From assembly GCA_002409285.1 (NCBI GenBank), contig DHUT01000013.1, positions 1 to 57,459 of the forward strand: 57,459 nt of DNA, read 5' to 3'. The notes below the pieces were generated by a model, which had not been told where the DNA came from, searched no databases, and saw only the letters and a list, made by a program, of their open reading frames with translations. Within the stretch, counting starts at the first letter, position 1. Each line of letters opens with the position of its first letter. Shown one piece after another: positions 32,757 to 41,519 of this stretch. This stretch comes from Firmicutes bacterium UBA5227 (GTDB lineage Bacteria; Bacillota; Clostridia; Tissierellales; Sedimentibacteraceae). The position numbers were made by a program, and so were the translations under genes.

Positions 32757-34121
32757 ATGAGGAAAAGTATTTTAATAATCGATGATGAAATTGGAATATG
32801 CACATCTCTTTCGTATGCACTTGAAGATAAATATGATGTTAAAGCTGTAACAAGTCCTTTGGAAGGTATAAACCTTATGCGGGAGGAATGTTTTAATATA
32901 TGTTTGCTGGATTTGAAAATAGGAGGTTATAACGGTCTTGAGGTATTTGAAAAGATAAAGCTTATAGATAAAAGTATTATTGTTATTATAATGACTGCTT
33001 ATGGTAGTATTGATTCCTCTGTTGAGGCAATGAAAAAAGGAGCATATACATATCTGACAAAACCTTTGAACCTTGAAGAGCTATATGTTGTAATAGAACA
33101 GGCTCTGTCTCATCAGCGGTTAAATGAAAAGGTTGAGTATTTAAGTCAGGAGCTGGAAAACAAGTATGTATATAACGGAATAGTAGGCAGAAGTCCATCT
33201 ATGAAAACAATATATATGCTTATTGATAAACTTAAGGATGTAGATACAAATGTTGTAATAACAGGTGAAAGCGGGACAGGGAAGGAGCTTGTTGCAAGAG
33301 CCATACATTTTTCAGGAAAAAGAAAAAAGGAAAGGTTTGAGGAAGTAAATTGTGCAGCTATTCCCGAGACATTGCTTGAGGAGGAATTATTTGGGCATAA
33401 GAAGGGGGCTTTTACAGGAGCTACGGAAGACAGGCAGGGAAGGTTTGAAGTTGCAAATAATGGAACAATCTTTCTTGATGAAATAGGTGATATGCCTTTT
33501 TCACTGCAGGCTAAGCTGCTGCGGGTTTTGCAGCAAAAAGAGTGTTCGCCTATAGGTAGTAATGAAAAGAAAAAACTTAACATTAGAGTTATATCGGCAT
33601 CAAACAAGGACTTAAAGACTATGGTAGAGTGTAAAGAATTCAGACAAGATTTATATTTCAGATTAAAAGTAGTTGAGATAAACTTGCCGGCTTTACGGGA
33701 AAAGAAGCAGGACTTACCGCTTCTTATAAACCATTTTATACAGCAGTATAATAATGAATTAAATAAAAATATAAAAGGTCTTTCCGCAAGGGCGGAGCGG
33801 AAATTAATGAGTTACAATTACCCGGGGAATATCCGGGAACTTTCTAATATAATTGAATATGCAATGGTATTGTCTAACAATGACTATATAAAGTTTGAAG
33901 ATTTACCGGAGGATGTAAAGGGGTATGAGGAGGATGTAAGTCATGGAAATAATGTGTTTTCGGAGGATCTTGTGGGAATGACTTTGAAGGAAATAGAGGC
34001 TATTGTTTTGAAAGCAACTCTTATAAAAAATGGAGGTCGCATAAAGGATACAGCAGAAATGCTGAGCATAAGTGAAAAGGGACTGAGAAATAAGATACAT
34101 TCATATAATATAATTGTTTGA
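32757..34121 (+). CDS. NtrC-family sigma-54-dependent response regulator
   Basis: A 454-residue activator. The receiver has ILIIDDEIG and phospho-acceptor Asp52 in CLLDLKIGG, with Lys in TYLTKPLN. The AAA+ domain has Walker A GESGTGKE (170-177), the sigma-54-contacting GAFTGA loop intact at 217-222, Walker B around GTIFLDEIGDMP and the sensor segment FRQDLYFRLKVVEI. The C-terminus carries a Fis-type helix-turn-helix (KDTAEMLSISEKGLRNKIH). It should activate RNA polymerase-sigma-54 at the promoter found 190 bp downstream (34311-34326) in response to the ligand sensed by the kinase. Confidence 0.94.
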   Translation: MRKSILIIDDEIGICTSLSYALEDKYDVKAVTSPLEGINLMREECFNICLLDLKIGGYNGLEVFEKIKLIDKSIIVIIMTAYGSIDSSVEAMKKGAYTYLTKPLNLEELYVVIEQALSHQRLNEKVEYLSQELENKYVYNGIVGRSPSMKTIYMLIDKLKDVDTNVVITGESGTGKELVARAIHFSGKRKKERFEEVNCAAIPETLLEEELFGHKKGAFTGATEDRQGRFEVANNGTIFLDEIGDMPFSLQAKLLRVLQQKECSPIGSNEKKKLNIRVISASNKDLKTMVECKEFRQDLYFRLKVVEINLPALREKKQDLPLLINHFIQQYNNELNKNIKGLSARAERKLMSYNYPGNIRELSNIIEYAMVLSNNDYIKFEDLPEDVKGYEEDVSHGNNVFSEDLVGMTLKEIEAIVLKATLIKNGGRIKDTAEMLSISEKGLRNKIHSYNIIV

Positions 34122-34164
34122 TAAAGAAATATTCGATAAACGGTTAAACGGTATTTTTTACCTG

Positions 34165-34191
34165 AACGGTAAAAAGTACCGTTTTATTTTT
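34165..34191 (+). terminator. Rho-independent terminator after the NtrC-type gene
   Basis: AACGGTA (34165-34171) and TACCGTT (34177-34183) form a 7-bp stem with a 5-nt loop, followed by TTATTTTT. Another copy of the CGGTA motif and a GGTA/TACC pair lie just upstream (34141-34164), so alternative hairpins or regulator sites are possible. Confidence 0.65.
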
Positions 34192-34270
34192 AAAAAATAA
34201 TTATAAAATAAAAAAACATATACTGTTTATATTAAGGAAAACTTAACAAAATGCGGTGATTTCAATATTT

Positions 34271-34284
34271 ATATGAATTCATAT
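34271..34284. repeat. 14-bp perfect palindrome upstream of the sigma-54 promoter
   Basis: ATATGAATTCATAT is a perfect dyad 27 bp before the -24 element. It could be a binding site for the adjacent NtrC-type regulator, though such sites are usually further upstream; its short AT-rich composition also allows chance. Confidence 0.35.
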
Positions 34285-34310
34285 GAGTATGTGAATAAAT
34301 AAAAGAGAAC

Positions 34311-34326
34311 TGGTATGAATTTTGCT
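34311..34326 (+). promoter_or_regulatory. Sigma-54 (-24/-12) promoter
   Basis: TGGTATGAATTTTGCT has GG at 34312-34313 and GC at 34324-34325, exactly the GG-N10-GC spacing of the TGGCACG-N4-TTGC consensus. It is the only such match I noted in front of an operon and it directly follows an NtrC-type activator gene. Transcription should begin near 34337. Confidence 0.75.
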
Positions 34327-34410
34327 ATTATTATAACAGGTTTTTCAAAACATGGTATACGTATGTTGAAATGCTTTATGAACACTACTAAATTTATAAG
34401 GAGTCATTTT

Positions 34411-35700
34411 ATGAATGTGAAATTCGAAGAGTTACTTGATATTTTGAAGGAAGAAGTGAAGCCTGCATTAGGTTGCACAGGTCCTACGGTTTTTTCTTAT
34501 GTTGCAGCTGAGGCCAGGGATGCTGTTGGAGGAACTCCAAAAAAGATTATTATAAAGGCGGATAAGGACAAGTGTGCTAAGGAGGATGATGTTGGAATTC
34601 CGGGAACACAGTATCGCGGAGTTAAGATTGCAGCTGCTCTGGGTGCCTTTGGCGGTGACCATAAGGCAAAGCTTGAGGTGTTGAATTCTGTTACTCCTGA
34701 GGATGAAAAAAGAGCGTATGATTTTTCATTATCGGACAATATTATTGTTGAGCCGGACTGGAGTACAAATGTAGTAGGTGTGTATATTGATATTACTGTA
34801 GAGACTGAAAACGGCATTGGACGGGCTGTGGTTGTACAAAAGCATACAAATCTTGTTTATAAAGAAGCAAACGGGAAAGCGATTGTTAATAAATCTTTTG
34901 ACAGACTGGCTTCTATTAATGAAACTGCTGATCCTATTACCAATTATCTGATAAGTGATTTATATGAATTTGTAACTCAGATTCCTGTTGAAGAACTCTA
35001 TTTTTTGAGAGAATCTGTGGAAATGAACAGCGAACTGGCTCAAGCTGCCCTAAATGATAAAACAGGCATTGGGTTAGCTTCTTCAATGATGAAAAGGGAG
35101 AACGGTAATTTCCTGGGGAGAGCAAAGGCTATGACTGCGGCAGGCTCCGAAGCCAGAATGGCGGGATACAATCTGCCGGCCATGGCATGTGCAACCAGTG
35201 GAAATGTGGGTATTACGGCATCACTGCCTCTTATCAGCATGGCGGAGGATCTTGGAAAGACAGAGGAGGATTTACTCCGAGCCCTGGCACTCAGCTTTTT
35301 AATGACAGTTATGTGCAAGAATCTTATTGGAAGACAGTCTGCTATGTGTGCATGTATGGTTGGTGCGTCCCAAGGTATAGCTGCCGGTGCTGTATTGTTA
35401 TTCGGGGGTGGTGTAAAGGAAATTGAAATGTCGATTAATAATACAATTGTGAATGTGTTCGGTGTGGTATGTGATGGAGCCAGAATGGCATGTGCAGTAA
35501 AGCTGTCTTCTGCAATCGGGATGGCTATAGAAGGCGCAATGCTGGCTATGGATGGTGTTGCTGTTCCTGCGGATGAAGGGGTATGCGGCAAAACGGCGGA
35601 TGATTCTTTAAAGTTCATGGGCAATTTCGCCAGGAATGGTATGGGGGAAACAGACATGATGCTATGTAAGTCACTTTATGCCAAACATCATGGCGAATAA
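34411..35700 (+). CDS. L-cysteine desulfidase/serine dehydratase alpha-like enzyme
   Basis: A 429-residue cytoplasmic enzyme of the UPF0597 family (E. coli CyuA/YhaM, archaeal L-cysteine desulfidase), related to the alpha subunit of iron-sulfur L-serine dehydratases. Such enzymes use a [4Fe-4S] cluster to deaminate cysteine or serine to pyruvate. Typical stretches are KPALGCTGPTVFSYVAAEA (Cys22), ATSGNVGITASLP, NLIGRQSAMCACMVGASQG, LLFGGG and VCDGARMACAVKLSSA. A longer frame from ATG 34315 is ruled out because that ATG is inside the sigma-54 promoter; AAGGAG (34398-34403) marks ATG 34411. As first gene of the operon it suggests that the imported compound yields cysteine, serine or an analogue. 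Confidence 0.85.
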   Translation: MNVKFEELLDILKEEVKPALGCTGPTVFSYVAAEARDAVGGTPKKIIIKADKDKCAKEDDVGIPGTQYRGVKIAAALGAFGGDHKAKLEVLNSVTPEDEKRAYDFSLSDNIIVEPDWSTNVVGVYIDITVETENGIGRAVVVQKHTNLVYKEANGKAIVNKSFDRLASINETADPITNYLISDLYEFVTQIPVEELYFLRESVEMNSELAQAALNDKTGIGLASSMMKRENGNFLGRAKAMTAAGSEARMAGYNLPAMACATSGNVGITASLPLISMAEDLGKTEEDLLRALALSFLMTVMCKNLIGRQSAMCACMVGASQGIAAGAVLLFGGGVKEIEMSINNTIVNVFGVVCDGARMACAVKLSSAIGMAIEGAMLAMDGVAVPADEGVCGKTADDSLKFMGNFARNGMGETDMMLCKSLYAKHHGE

Positions 35701-35770
35701 TAAAGAATTAATGGTTCTTCGTTGATCGGACACTTCTCCGTTACAGGAGATGATTGAAAAGGAGGGTAAC

Positions 35771-36991
35771 ATGAAAATTTATAAGAATGCAAAGATTCTT
35801 ACTATGGGAACTGCAGGCATTATTGACAATGGTGTAGTTGTAGTTGACGGTAATAAAATTGTTAAAGTGTGTGAAGTTTCAGATTTTAATGAGAGCAATT
35901 ACGATGGTGAGGTAGTTGACCTTAAATCAATGATTTTAATGCCGGGGCTTATAAATGGGCATCATCACAGCGCCATGTGGAAGAGTTATGGCAGGGTTGG
36001 CGATTTTAAACATGATGCAGCTACTCAGGCTTTTATGTGTGCAAGATTGTCTCTTGTGGCGCTGAAAAAAGGCGTTTTGGCAACAAGAGATTTGGCACAT
36101 AAGGGTGATGGACACATGCAGCTGAAAGAATGCCGTGATAAGGGCGTGATTTTAGCTCCGAGAATCAGAGGAGCTATGGAAATTATTGCCCTGCCTAATG
36201 GAACAGCACCTAATTTCAGTGCTGAAATTTCTTCTGTGGATGAGCTAAGGGTGGAAATTTTGAGGCAAGCATCGCTCAGGACTGATTTCATTAAAATTGT
36301 TGCAAACAACGAAAGGATGACTCATATTGACTATGAGGATCTCACATGCCCATGGTTTTCACAGGAGCTTATGACGGCTGCGGTTAATATTTCTCATGAA
36401 GTGGGGCTTAAGGTTGCCGTACATGCAAATGGCAGGACAGCGGTAAACTGGTGTATAGATGCCGGGGTTGATGTTATTGAACATGGCAGATGTATTGATG
36501 ATGATATGGCAAGGAATATGGTTAAAAAAGGAATAACTTATGTTCCTACACTGTCCGGACAAAAAGCTAATGCCACACCCGGTTGGGGCAGGGATGATAT
36601 ACAGCCAAGATACGCAGCCAGCTGGAAGCTGCTAATATCATCTATGAAGAGTACCGTTAAAAACGGAGTAAATATTGTAGCAGGTACAGATTGCCTTGGC
36701 TCTGTTTGTGAGGAAATTGTACTTCTTAATGAAGTGGGAGGCTTATCACCTCTTGATGCAATTGGCTGTGCAACAATAAAAGCTGCGAAGTTAATGGAAA
36801 TGGATGATCAGATAGGCAGTGTGGAGGAAGGTAAACTTGCGGATTTTATAGTTGTGGAGGGAGATCCTTTGAAGGATCTTTCTATTCTGGAGGATAACGT
36901 AAAGTTTATATCGCTTGATGGAAAGTGGTATGATACTGACTGGTTTGTACATATGATTCCTGAATGCTCTTACTGGGCTGAAGGATTTTGA
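35771..36991 (+). CDS. Amidohydrolase (imidazolonepropionase/prolidase-like)
   Basis: A 406-residue metal-dependent hydrolase of the PF01979 superfamily. It has the N-terminal beta-sandwich strand typical of the group, then MPGLINGHHHSAMW (metal ligands His64 and His66), a candidate bridging Lys in TDFIKIVANN, His in VAVHANG and VIEHGRCID, and the metal Asp in IVAGTDCLGS. Relatives hydrolyse cyclic or linear amide bonds, including X-Pro and X-Arg dipeptides. An upstream ATG at 35750 is followed by GGAGGG (35761-35766), which places the true start at 35771. No signal peptide, so it acts on material brought in by the transporter encoded next. The exact substrate cannot be read. Confidence 0.88.
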   Translation: MKIYKNAKILTMGTAGIIDNGVVVVDGNKIVKVCEVSDFNESNYDGEVVDLKSMILMPGLINGHHHSAMWKSYGRVGDFKHDAATQAFMCARLSLVALKKGVLATRDLAHKGDGHMQLKECRDKGVILAPRIRGAMEIIALPNGTAPNFSAEISSVDELRVEILRQASLRTDFIKIVANNERMTHIDYEDLTCPWFSQELMTAAVNISHEVGLKVAVHANGRTAVNWCIDAGVDVIEHGRCIDDDMARNMVKKGITYVPTLSGQKANATPGWGRDDIQPRYAASWKLLISSMKSTVKNGVNIVAGTDCLGSVCEEIVLLNEVGGLSPLDAIGCATIKAAKLMEMDDQIGSVEEGKLADFIVVEGDPLKDLSILEDNVKFISLDGKWYDTDWFVHMIPECSYWAEGF

Positions 36992-37023
36992 TTAAGTGAA
37001 TATATTATATGATGGAGGATATC

Positions 37024-38577
37024 ATGAATAAAAAGTTTTTCACAAATTTAATGTGTTTTGTCTTAATTATATCCATGCTTCTAACAGGGTGTGGAGACGG
37101 AGGAGCCACTGATTCATCCTTTGCAGGTGATAAAACAGAAAAGAGAGATACTGTAACTGTAGTTGAGAAGGCGGATCTTCCCACACTGGATCCTATAGCT
37201 ACGCCTGATCGCAGAATTCCTCTTTTTCAGATCTATGACACTTTGGTAATAGATGACAGCAAAAGTGAAAATGGCGTAGCACCTGCACTTGCAGAAAGCT
37301 GGGATATTTCTGATGACGCAAAGGAAATAGTTTTTCATATAAGAAAAGATGTAAAGTTTCATAATGGGGAGCCTCTTACGGCAGAAGATGTAGCTTTTTC
37401 AATTAACACTTCTATAGAATCTCCTTTCACCACTCAGCTGACATCATCTATGGAGTCTGCAGAGGTGGTTGATGATAATACAGTTTTAGTTAATTTAAAA
37501 TTTGCATATAATCCTGCAATAAGATGTTTTTCATGTCCTGAGCTATCTATTATAAACAAAAAGGCATACGAGGATGATCCGATAGCCTATGGCAGAGAAC
37601 CTATAGGAACCGGCCCCTACGTACTAAAGGAATGGGTATCAGGAGATAAGCTAATTCTTGAAGCGTTCCCTGATTATTACAGAGGTGAGGCAAGTATAAA
37701 AAATCTTGTATATAAGATAATTGGAGATGCAAGTACTGCATTAATTGCTCTTGAGAAAGGGGAGGTGGATGTCCTTGTGAATCCGGATCCGTCAAGCAGG
37801 CAAAGTATAATAGATAATGAAGATTTTGCATTTTATGAATGTAATGCATATGCCAACAACAGTATAGCTTTTAACAATTCAAGAGGTATATTCAGCAATC
37901 CGAAGGTAAGGGAAGCAGTGAGCTATGCAATTGACAAGGATGCCATTATATTAGGAGCTAAGGAAGGTATGGCAACTCGTGTAGAGTGTGCGGTTGTTCC
38001 CGGATATACCGGATATCCTGAAAATTTTAAGGGGCATCCATATGATCCTGAAAAGGCGAAGCAGCTTCTTGCCGAAGCGGGATATCCGGATGGATTTACG
38101 GTTAAAATGAAGACCATTGATTCAGAAATCTATAAAAAGCCAACGGAAATAATACAGGAACAGTTAAGAAAAATAGGAATTGACGTGGAGATAGATGTAA
38201 TGGCACGTTCAAAATGGGTGGAAGATGTTCTGACAAATGGAGATTATGATATTACATTCTGGGCTACGATCGGTATTGTGGATGATGCTGACTTCTGCTT
38301 GTATTCACAATTTCATAGCAGTAACATGGGAGGTAACGGAAACTTTTCAGAGTGTAACATACCTGAATTAGATGACTTGCTTGAAAGAGGAAGAGCTTCT
38401 GTTGATGAAAATGAAAGAAAGGAAATATACGCAAAAGCATGTGAAATAATACGTGATAATAATGTAATATTGCCTATATATCTGCCCTACAGACAGATTG
38501 CAACAAATAAAGATCTGGAGGGTATTACGGTTAATGCCGCATTAAAAATATACTCCTATGGCTGGTCATGGAAATAA
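37024..38577 (+). CDS. Oligopeptide ABC transporter, substrate-binding lipoprotein (A)
   Basis: A 517-residue family-5 solute-binding protein. The lipoprotein signal ends in SMLLTGCGD with Cys as the lipid-modified residue. Family marks are LPTLDPIAT, LAESWDISDDAKEIVFHIRKDVKFHNGEP (written here as its consensus pieces AESWDISDD and KFHNGEPLTAEDV), VGTGPYVL-like IGTGPYVLKEW and REAVSYAIDKDAI. It binds peptides or similar ligands outside the membrane for the permease pair that follows. GGAGG at 37014-37018 favours ATG 37024 over ATG 37009. A hairpin (38601-38620) lies directly after it. Confidence 0.92.
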   Translation: MNKKFFTNLMCFVLIISMLLTGCGDGGATDSSFAGDKTEKRDTVTVVEKADLPTLDPIATPDRRIPLFQIYDTLVIDDSKSENGVAPALAESWDISDDAKEIVFHIRKDVKFHNGEPLTAEDVAFSINTSIESPFTTQLTSSMESAEVVDDNTVLVNLKFAYNPAIRCFSCPELSIINKKAYEDDPIAYGREPIGTGPYVLKEWVSGDKLILEAFPDYYRGEASIKNLVYKIIGDASTALIALEKGEVDVLVNPDPSSRQSIIDNEDFAFYECNAYANNSIAFNNSRGIFSNPKVREAVSYAIDKDAIILGAKEGMATRVECAVVPGYTGYPENFKGHPYDPEKAKQLLAEAGYPDGFTVKMKTIDSEIYKKPTEIIQEQLRKIGIDVEIDVMARSKWVEDVLTNGDYDITFWATIGIVDDADFCLYSQFHSSNMGGNGNFSECNIPELDDLLERGRASVDENERKEIYAKACEIIRDNNVILPIYLPYRQIATNKDLEGITVNAALKIYSYGWSWK

Positions 38578-38600
38578 AAATGTGTAAAAAAACATATATT

Positions 38601-38620
38601 CGGGTAGAGTAACCTGCCCG
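38601..38620 (+). other. Stem-loop between binding-protein and permease genes
   Basis: CGGGTA (38601-38606) pairs with TGCCCG (38615-38620), with an 8-nt loop and no T tract. It sits between a gene needed in excess (binding protein) and the permease, so it may protect the upstream mRNA end or reduce readthrough. Confidence 0.5.
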
Positions 38621-38639
38621 GATGTTTATGGAGGTTAAT

Positions 38640-39572
38640 ATGATAAAGTATATTATTAAAAGATTTTTAATGATAATTCCTGTAATCATAGGCATTTCAT
38701 TTTTGCTTTTTTCAGTAATGGAATTGACTCCCGGAGATCCGGCGAGATTAATTCTCGGAGAAACTGCTGCCCAAAGTGATGTGGATGCTCTGAGAGAAGA
38801 AATGGGACTTAATGATAACTTTTTTGTCAGATATGTAAATTATGTAGTTAATGCTTTGAAAGGAGATTTTGGAAATTCGTATATTACCGGACTTCCTGTA
38901 TCAACAGAAGTAATTTCAAAATTTCCTGCTACTTTTAAGCTGGCTGTGACAGCAATGTTAATAGCTGTAATAATTGGAATACCTATCGGAATTATTTCCG
39001 CAGTGAAGCAGTATACGATTATTGATACGGTAAGTCTTATTTCATCACTGATAATGACTTCCATGCCCGGTTTCTGGCTGGGATTGATGCTTATACTTGT
39101 ATTTGCCCTTAAATTGGATTTGTTTCCCGTAACAGGGGGAGACACCTGGATGCACTATGTACTGCCTTCGGTAACTCTTGCAGCATCAACCATGGCAATA
39201 TTGATTCGCATGACAAGATCAACAATGCTTGAGGTTATAAGGCAGGATTACATAAGAACTGCAAAATCAAAAGGTTCAGGTGAGAGTAGGATAATATTTA
39301 AACATGCTCTAAGAAATGCACTTCTTCCTATAGTGACAGTAATAGGCATAAACTTTGCTGTCCAGCTGGGCGGGTCTATGATTATCGAAAACGTTTTTGC
39401 TATACCGGGTGTAGGCTCCTTGATGATTGAGGCGGTAAAGATGAAAAATACACCTGTTGTTTTAGCTTCTGTTATATTTGTAGCTTTATTGGGCGGACTG
39501 GTAAACCTGGCTGTAGACATATTATATATGTATATAGACCCAAGATTAAGGTCTCAATATGTAAAAGGATAA
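38640..39572 (+). CDS. Peptide ABC transporter permease, DppB/OppB type (A)
   Basis: A 310-residue membrane protein with six hydrophobic segments. Family signs are YIIKRFLMIIPVIIGISFLLF at the start, ELTPGDPARLILG, and the EAA loop EVIRQDYIRTAKSKGSGE that docks on the ATPases. It ends YMYIDPRLRSQYVKG, as in DppB/OppB. GGAGG (38630-38634) sets the start at ATG 38640 rather than 38622. Confidence 0.92.
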   Translation: MIKYIIKRFLMIIPVIIGISFLLFSVMELTPGDPARLILGETAAQSDVDALREEMGLNDNFFVRYVNYVVNALKGDFGNSYITGLPVSTEVISKFPATFKLAVTAMLIAVIIGIPIGIISAVKQYTIIDTVSLISSLIMTSMPGFWLGLMLILVFALKLDLFPVTGGDTWMHYVLPSVTLAASTMAILIRMTRSTMLEVIRQDYIRTAKSKGSGESRIIFKHALRNALLPIVTVIGINFAVQLGGSMIIENVFAIPGVGSLMIEAVKMKNTPVVLASVIFVALLGGLVNLAVDILYMYIDPRLRSQYVKG

Positions 39573-39584
39573 GGGTGTGATTAT

Positions 39585-40493
39585 ATGATAAATCAGGAAA
39601 TGTTTGGTAATGCAACTAAAACTAAAGCTAAAACAAGTACGAAAAAAAGAAGTCAGATTAAATCAATTTGGTTTAGATATAGAAAAAATAAACTGGCAAT
39701 GTTTGGACTTATTTTGCTTGGAATAATGATATTTTGTTCTATTTTTGCAAATCATTTTGCAGATTATGAGGCTGATGCGGTGTCCCAAAACATGAATGCC
39801 AGACTATTACCTCCCGATTCCGAGCATATTTTCGGAACAGATCAATATGGCAGAGATATGTTTGCAAGAATATTATTCGGGTCAAGGATATCTTTATCTG
39901 TTGGGTTGGCTACGGTAGCATTTTCGTTAACAGTGGGAGCTTTAATAGGTGCAGCCGCCGGTTACTATGGCGGAAGGGTGGACAATATACTTATGCGGTT
40001 AATGGATATATTATTGGCAATACCAGGACTTGTTATGGCGATAGCTGTTGTGGCGGCATTGGGACCGGGGCTGATAAATCTTATGATTGCAATGGGCATG
40101 GCAAGAATACCGCAATTTGCAAGAGTAGTCCGTTCAGCCATATTGTCCGTAAAAGGTCAGGAGTACATAGAAGCTGCAAAAGCTTGTGGGACAAAAGATG
40201 CAAGAATAATTCTTAAGCATATACTTCCAAATGCCATCGGACCCATAATAGTTCAGGCCACTTTAAATATGGGGACTGCAATACTTGGTATATCATCCCT
40301 GAGTTTCATCGGTCTTGGTATACAGCCTCCTACACCTGAATGGGGCTCCATGTTATCAGATGCAAGAAGTCAGCTGAGGTACTATCCTCACCTGGTTATA
40401 ATACCTGGTATAGCAATCGTGCTTGCAGTTATGTCTTTTAATCTTATTGGAGATGGTTTGCGGGATGCACTGGATCCAAGGCTGAAGAATTAA
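39585..40493 (+). CDS. Peptide ABC transporter permease, DppC/OppC type (A)
   Basis: A 302-residue second permease subunit. The N-terminal cytoplasmic tail is Lys/Thr-rich, and one membrane segment (MFGLILLGIMIFCSIFA) precedes the family motif HIFGTDQYGRDMFARILFGSRISL. The EAA loop reads GQEYIEAAKACGTKDARII, and the protein ends GDGLRDALDPRLKN, characteristic of DppC/OppC. Its start follows the DppB-type stop by 12 nt. Confidence 0.92.
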   Translation: MINQEMFGNATKTKAKTSTKKRSQIKSIWFRYRKNKLAMFGLILLGIMIFCSIFANHFADYEADAVSQNMNARLLPPDSEHIFGTDQYGRDMFARILFGSRISLSVGLATVAFSLTVGALIGAAAGYYGGRVDNILMRLMDILLAIPGLVMAIAVVAALGPGLINLMIAMGMARIPQFARVVRSAILSVKGQEYIEAAKACGTKDARIILKHILPNAIGPIIVQATLNMGTAILGISSLSFIGLGIQPPTPEWGSMLSDARSQLRYYPHLVIIPGIAIVLAVMSFNLIGDGLRDALDPRLKN

Positions 40494-40519
40494 GTTTATT
40501 AAATAAGAGGAGTGTTATT

Positions 40520-41476
40520 ATGCCGGATAAATTGCTTGAAATAAATGACTTGAATGTTGTATATGAAACAGATGATGCCCTTGTTTATGCTGTTAACGGA
40601 TTGGATTTAACAATTAATAAAGGAGAGACTTTAGGTCTTGTGGGCGAAACGGGAGCAGGCAAAACAACGACAGCATTAAGTATTATGGGATTACTTCCTG
40701 ATAAAACGGGATTTATTAAGGGAGGACAGATAAAATTTGAAGATATTGATATTACAAAAGCAACAGAAAATGATATGAAGCTGATAAGAGGCGAAAGTGT
40801 TTCCATGATATTTCAGGATCCCATGACAAGTTTAAATCCTATCTTAACTATCGGAGATCAAATATCTGAGGTATTAGAGCTGCATAAAAAGAGCTTGAAC
40901 AAAGAGCAGATATCAAAGAGAGTTGATGAAATATTACAGCTCGTCGGTATTCCTCCTGACAGGAAGGGTGAATATCCACATCAATTTTCAGGTGGAATGA
41001 AACAAAGGGTGGTAATAGCAATAGCGTTAGCATGTGAACCAAAGCTACTATTGGCTGATGAGCCTACAACAGCTCTGGATGTAACGATTCAGGCTCAGGT
41101 GCTGGAAATGATGAAGGATTTAAAGGAAAAGCTAAATACTGCAGTGCTGCTTATAACACATGATTTGGGGGTTGTATCTGAAATTTGTGACAGAGTGGCG
41201 GTAATGTATGCAGGAGAGATTATAGAGATAGGAACGACGGAAGATATATTTGGCGGAAGTTACCGTCATCCTTATACTGACGGATTGTTTGGATCTATAC
41301 CTGATTTAACAAGGAGTACAAGAAGACTTAATCCTATTGAAGGATTAATGCCTGATTCTACGAATTTGCCGGAGGGCTGCAAATTTCATACAAGATGCTG
41401 CAAATGTAAGGAGATATGCAAGACTGTAAACCCTCAGTTTAAAATAAATGGAACACATTTTATAAGGTGTCATTAA
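40520..41476 (+). CDS. Peptide ABC transporter ATPase, DppD/OppD type (A)
   Basis: A 318-residue nucleotide-binding subunit. Walker A is GETGAGKTT, Q-loop MIFQDPMTSLNP, signature FSGGMKQRV, Walker B LLLADEPTTALD and H-loop LLITHDLGVV. The C-terminal oligopeptide-transporter region (GLFGSIPDL, LPEGCKFHTRC, then Cys-rich CCKCKEIC) holds the conserved Cys cluster that binds an iron-sulfur centre in some homologues. Confidence 0.93.
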   Translation: MPDKLLEINDLNVVYETDDALVYAVNGLDLTINKGETLGLVGETGAGKTTTALSIMGLLPDKTGFIKGGQIKFEDIDITKATENDMKLIRGESVSMIFQDPMTSLNPILTIGDQISEVLELHKKSLNKEQISKRVDEILQLVGIPPDRKGEYPHQFSGGMKQRVVIAIALACEPKLLLADEPTTALDVTIQAQVLEMMKDLKEKLNTAVLLITHDLGVVSEICDRVAVMYAGEIIEIGTTEDIFGGSYRHPYTDGLFGSIPDLTRSTRRLNPIEGLMPDSTNLPEGCKFHTRCCKCKEICKTVNPQFKINGTHFIRCH

Positions 41477-41519
41477 AGCTTTTAATACTTTCTATACTTT
41501 CTAAAAAAGGATGATTTAT

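Noticed and set aside
34315..34410. N-terminal extension of the cysteine-desulfidase-like protein from ATG 34315
   Set aside because: The ATG is inside the sigma-54 -24 element, the extra residues are unlike the family, and a clear AAGGAG precedes ATG 34411.
35701..35770. Possible extra copy of the boundary repeat before the amidohydrolase gene
   Set aside because: It has only scattered short matches (GGTTCTTC, GGACACTTCTCC) in a different order and spacing, and lies inside an operon.
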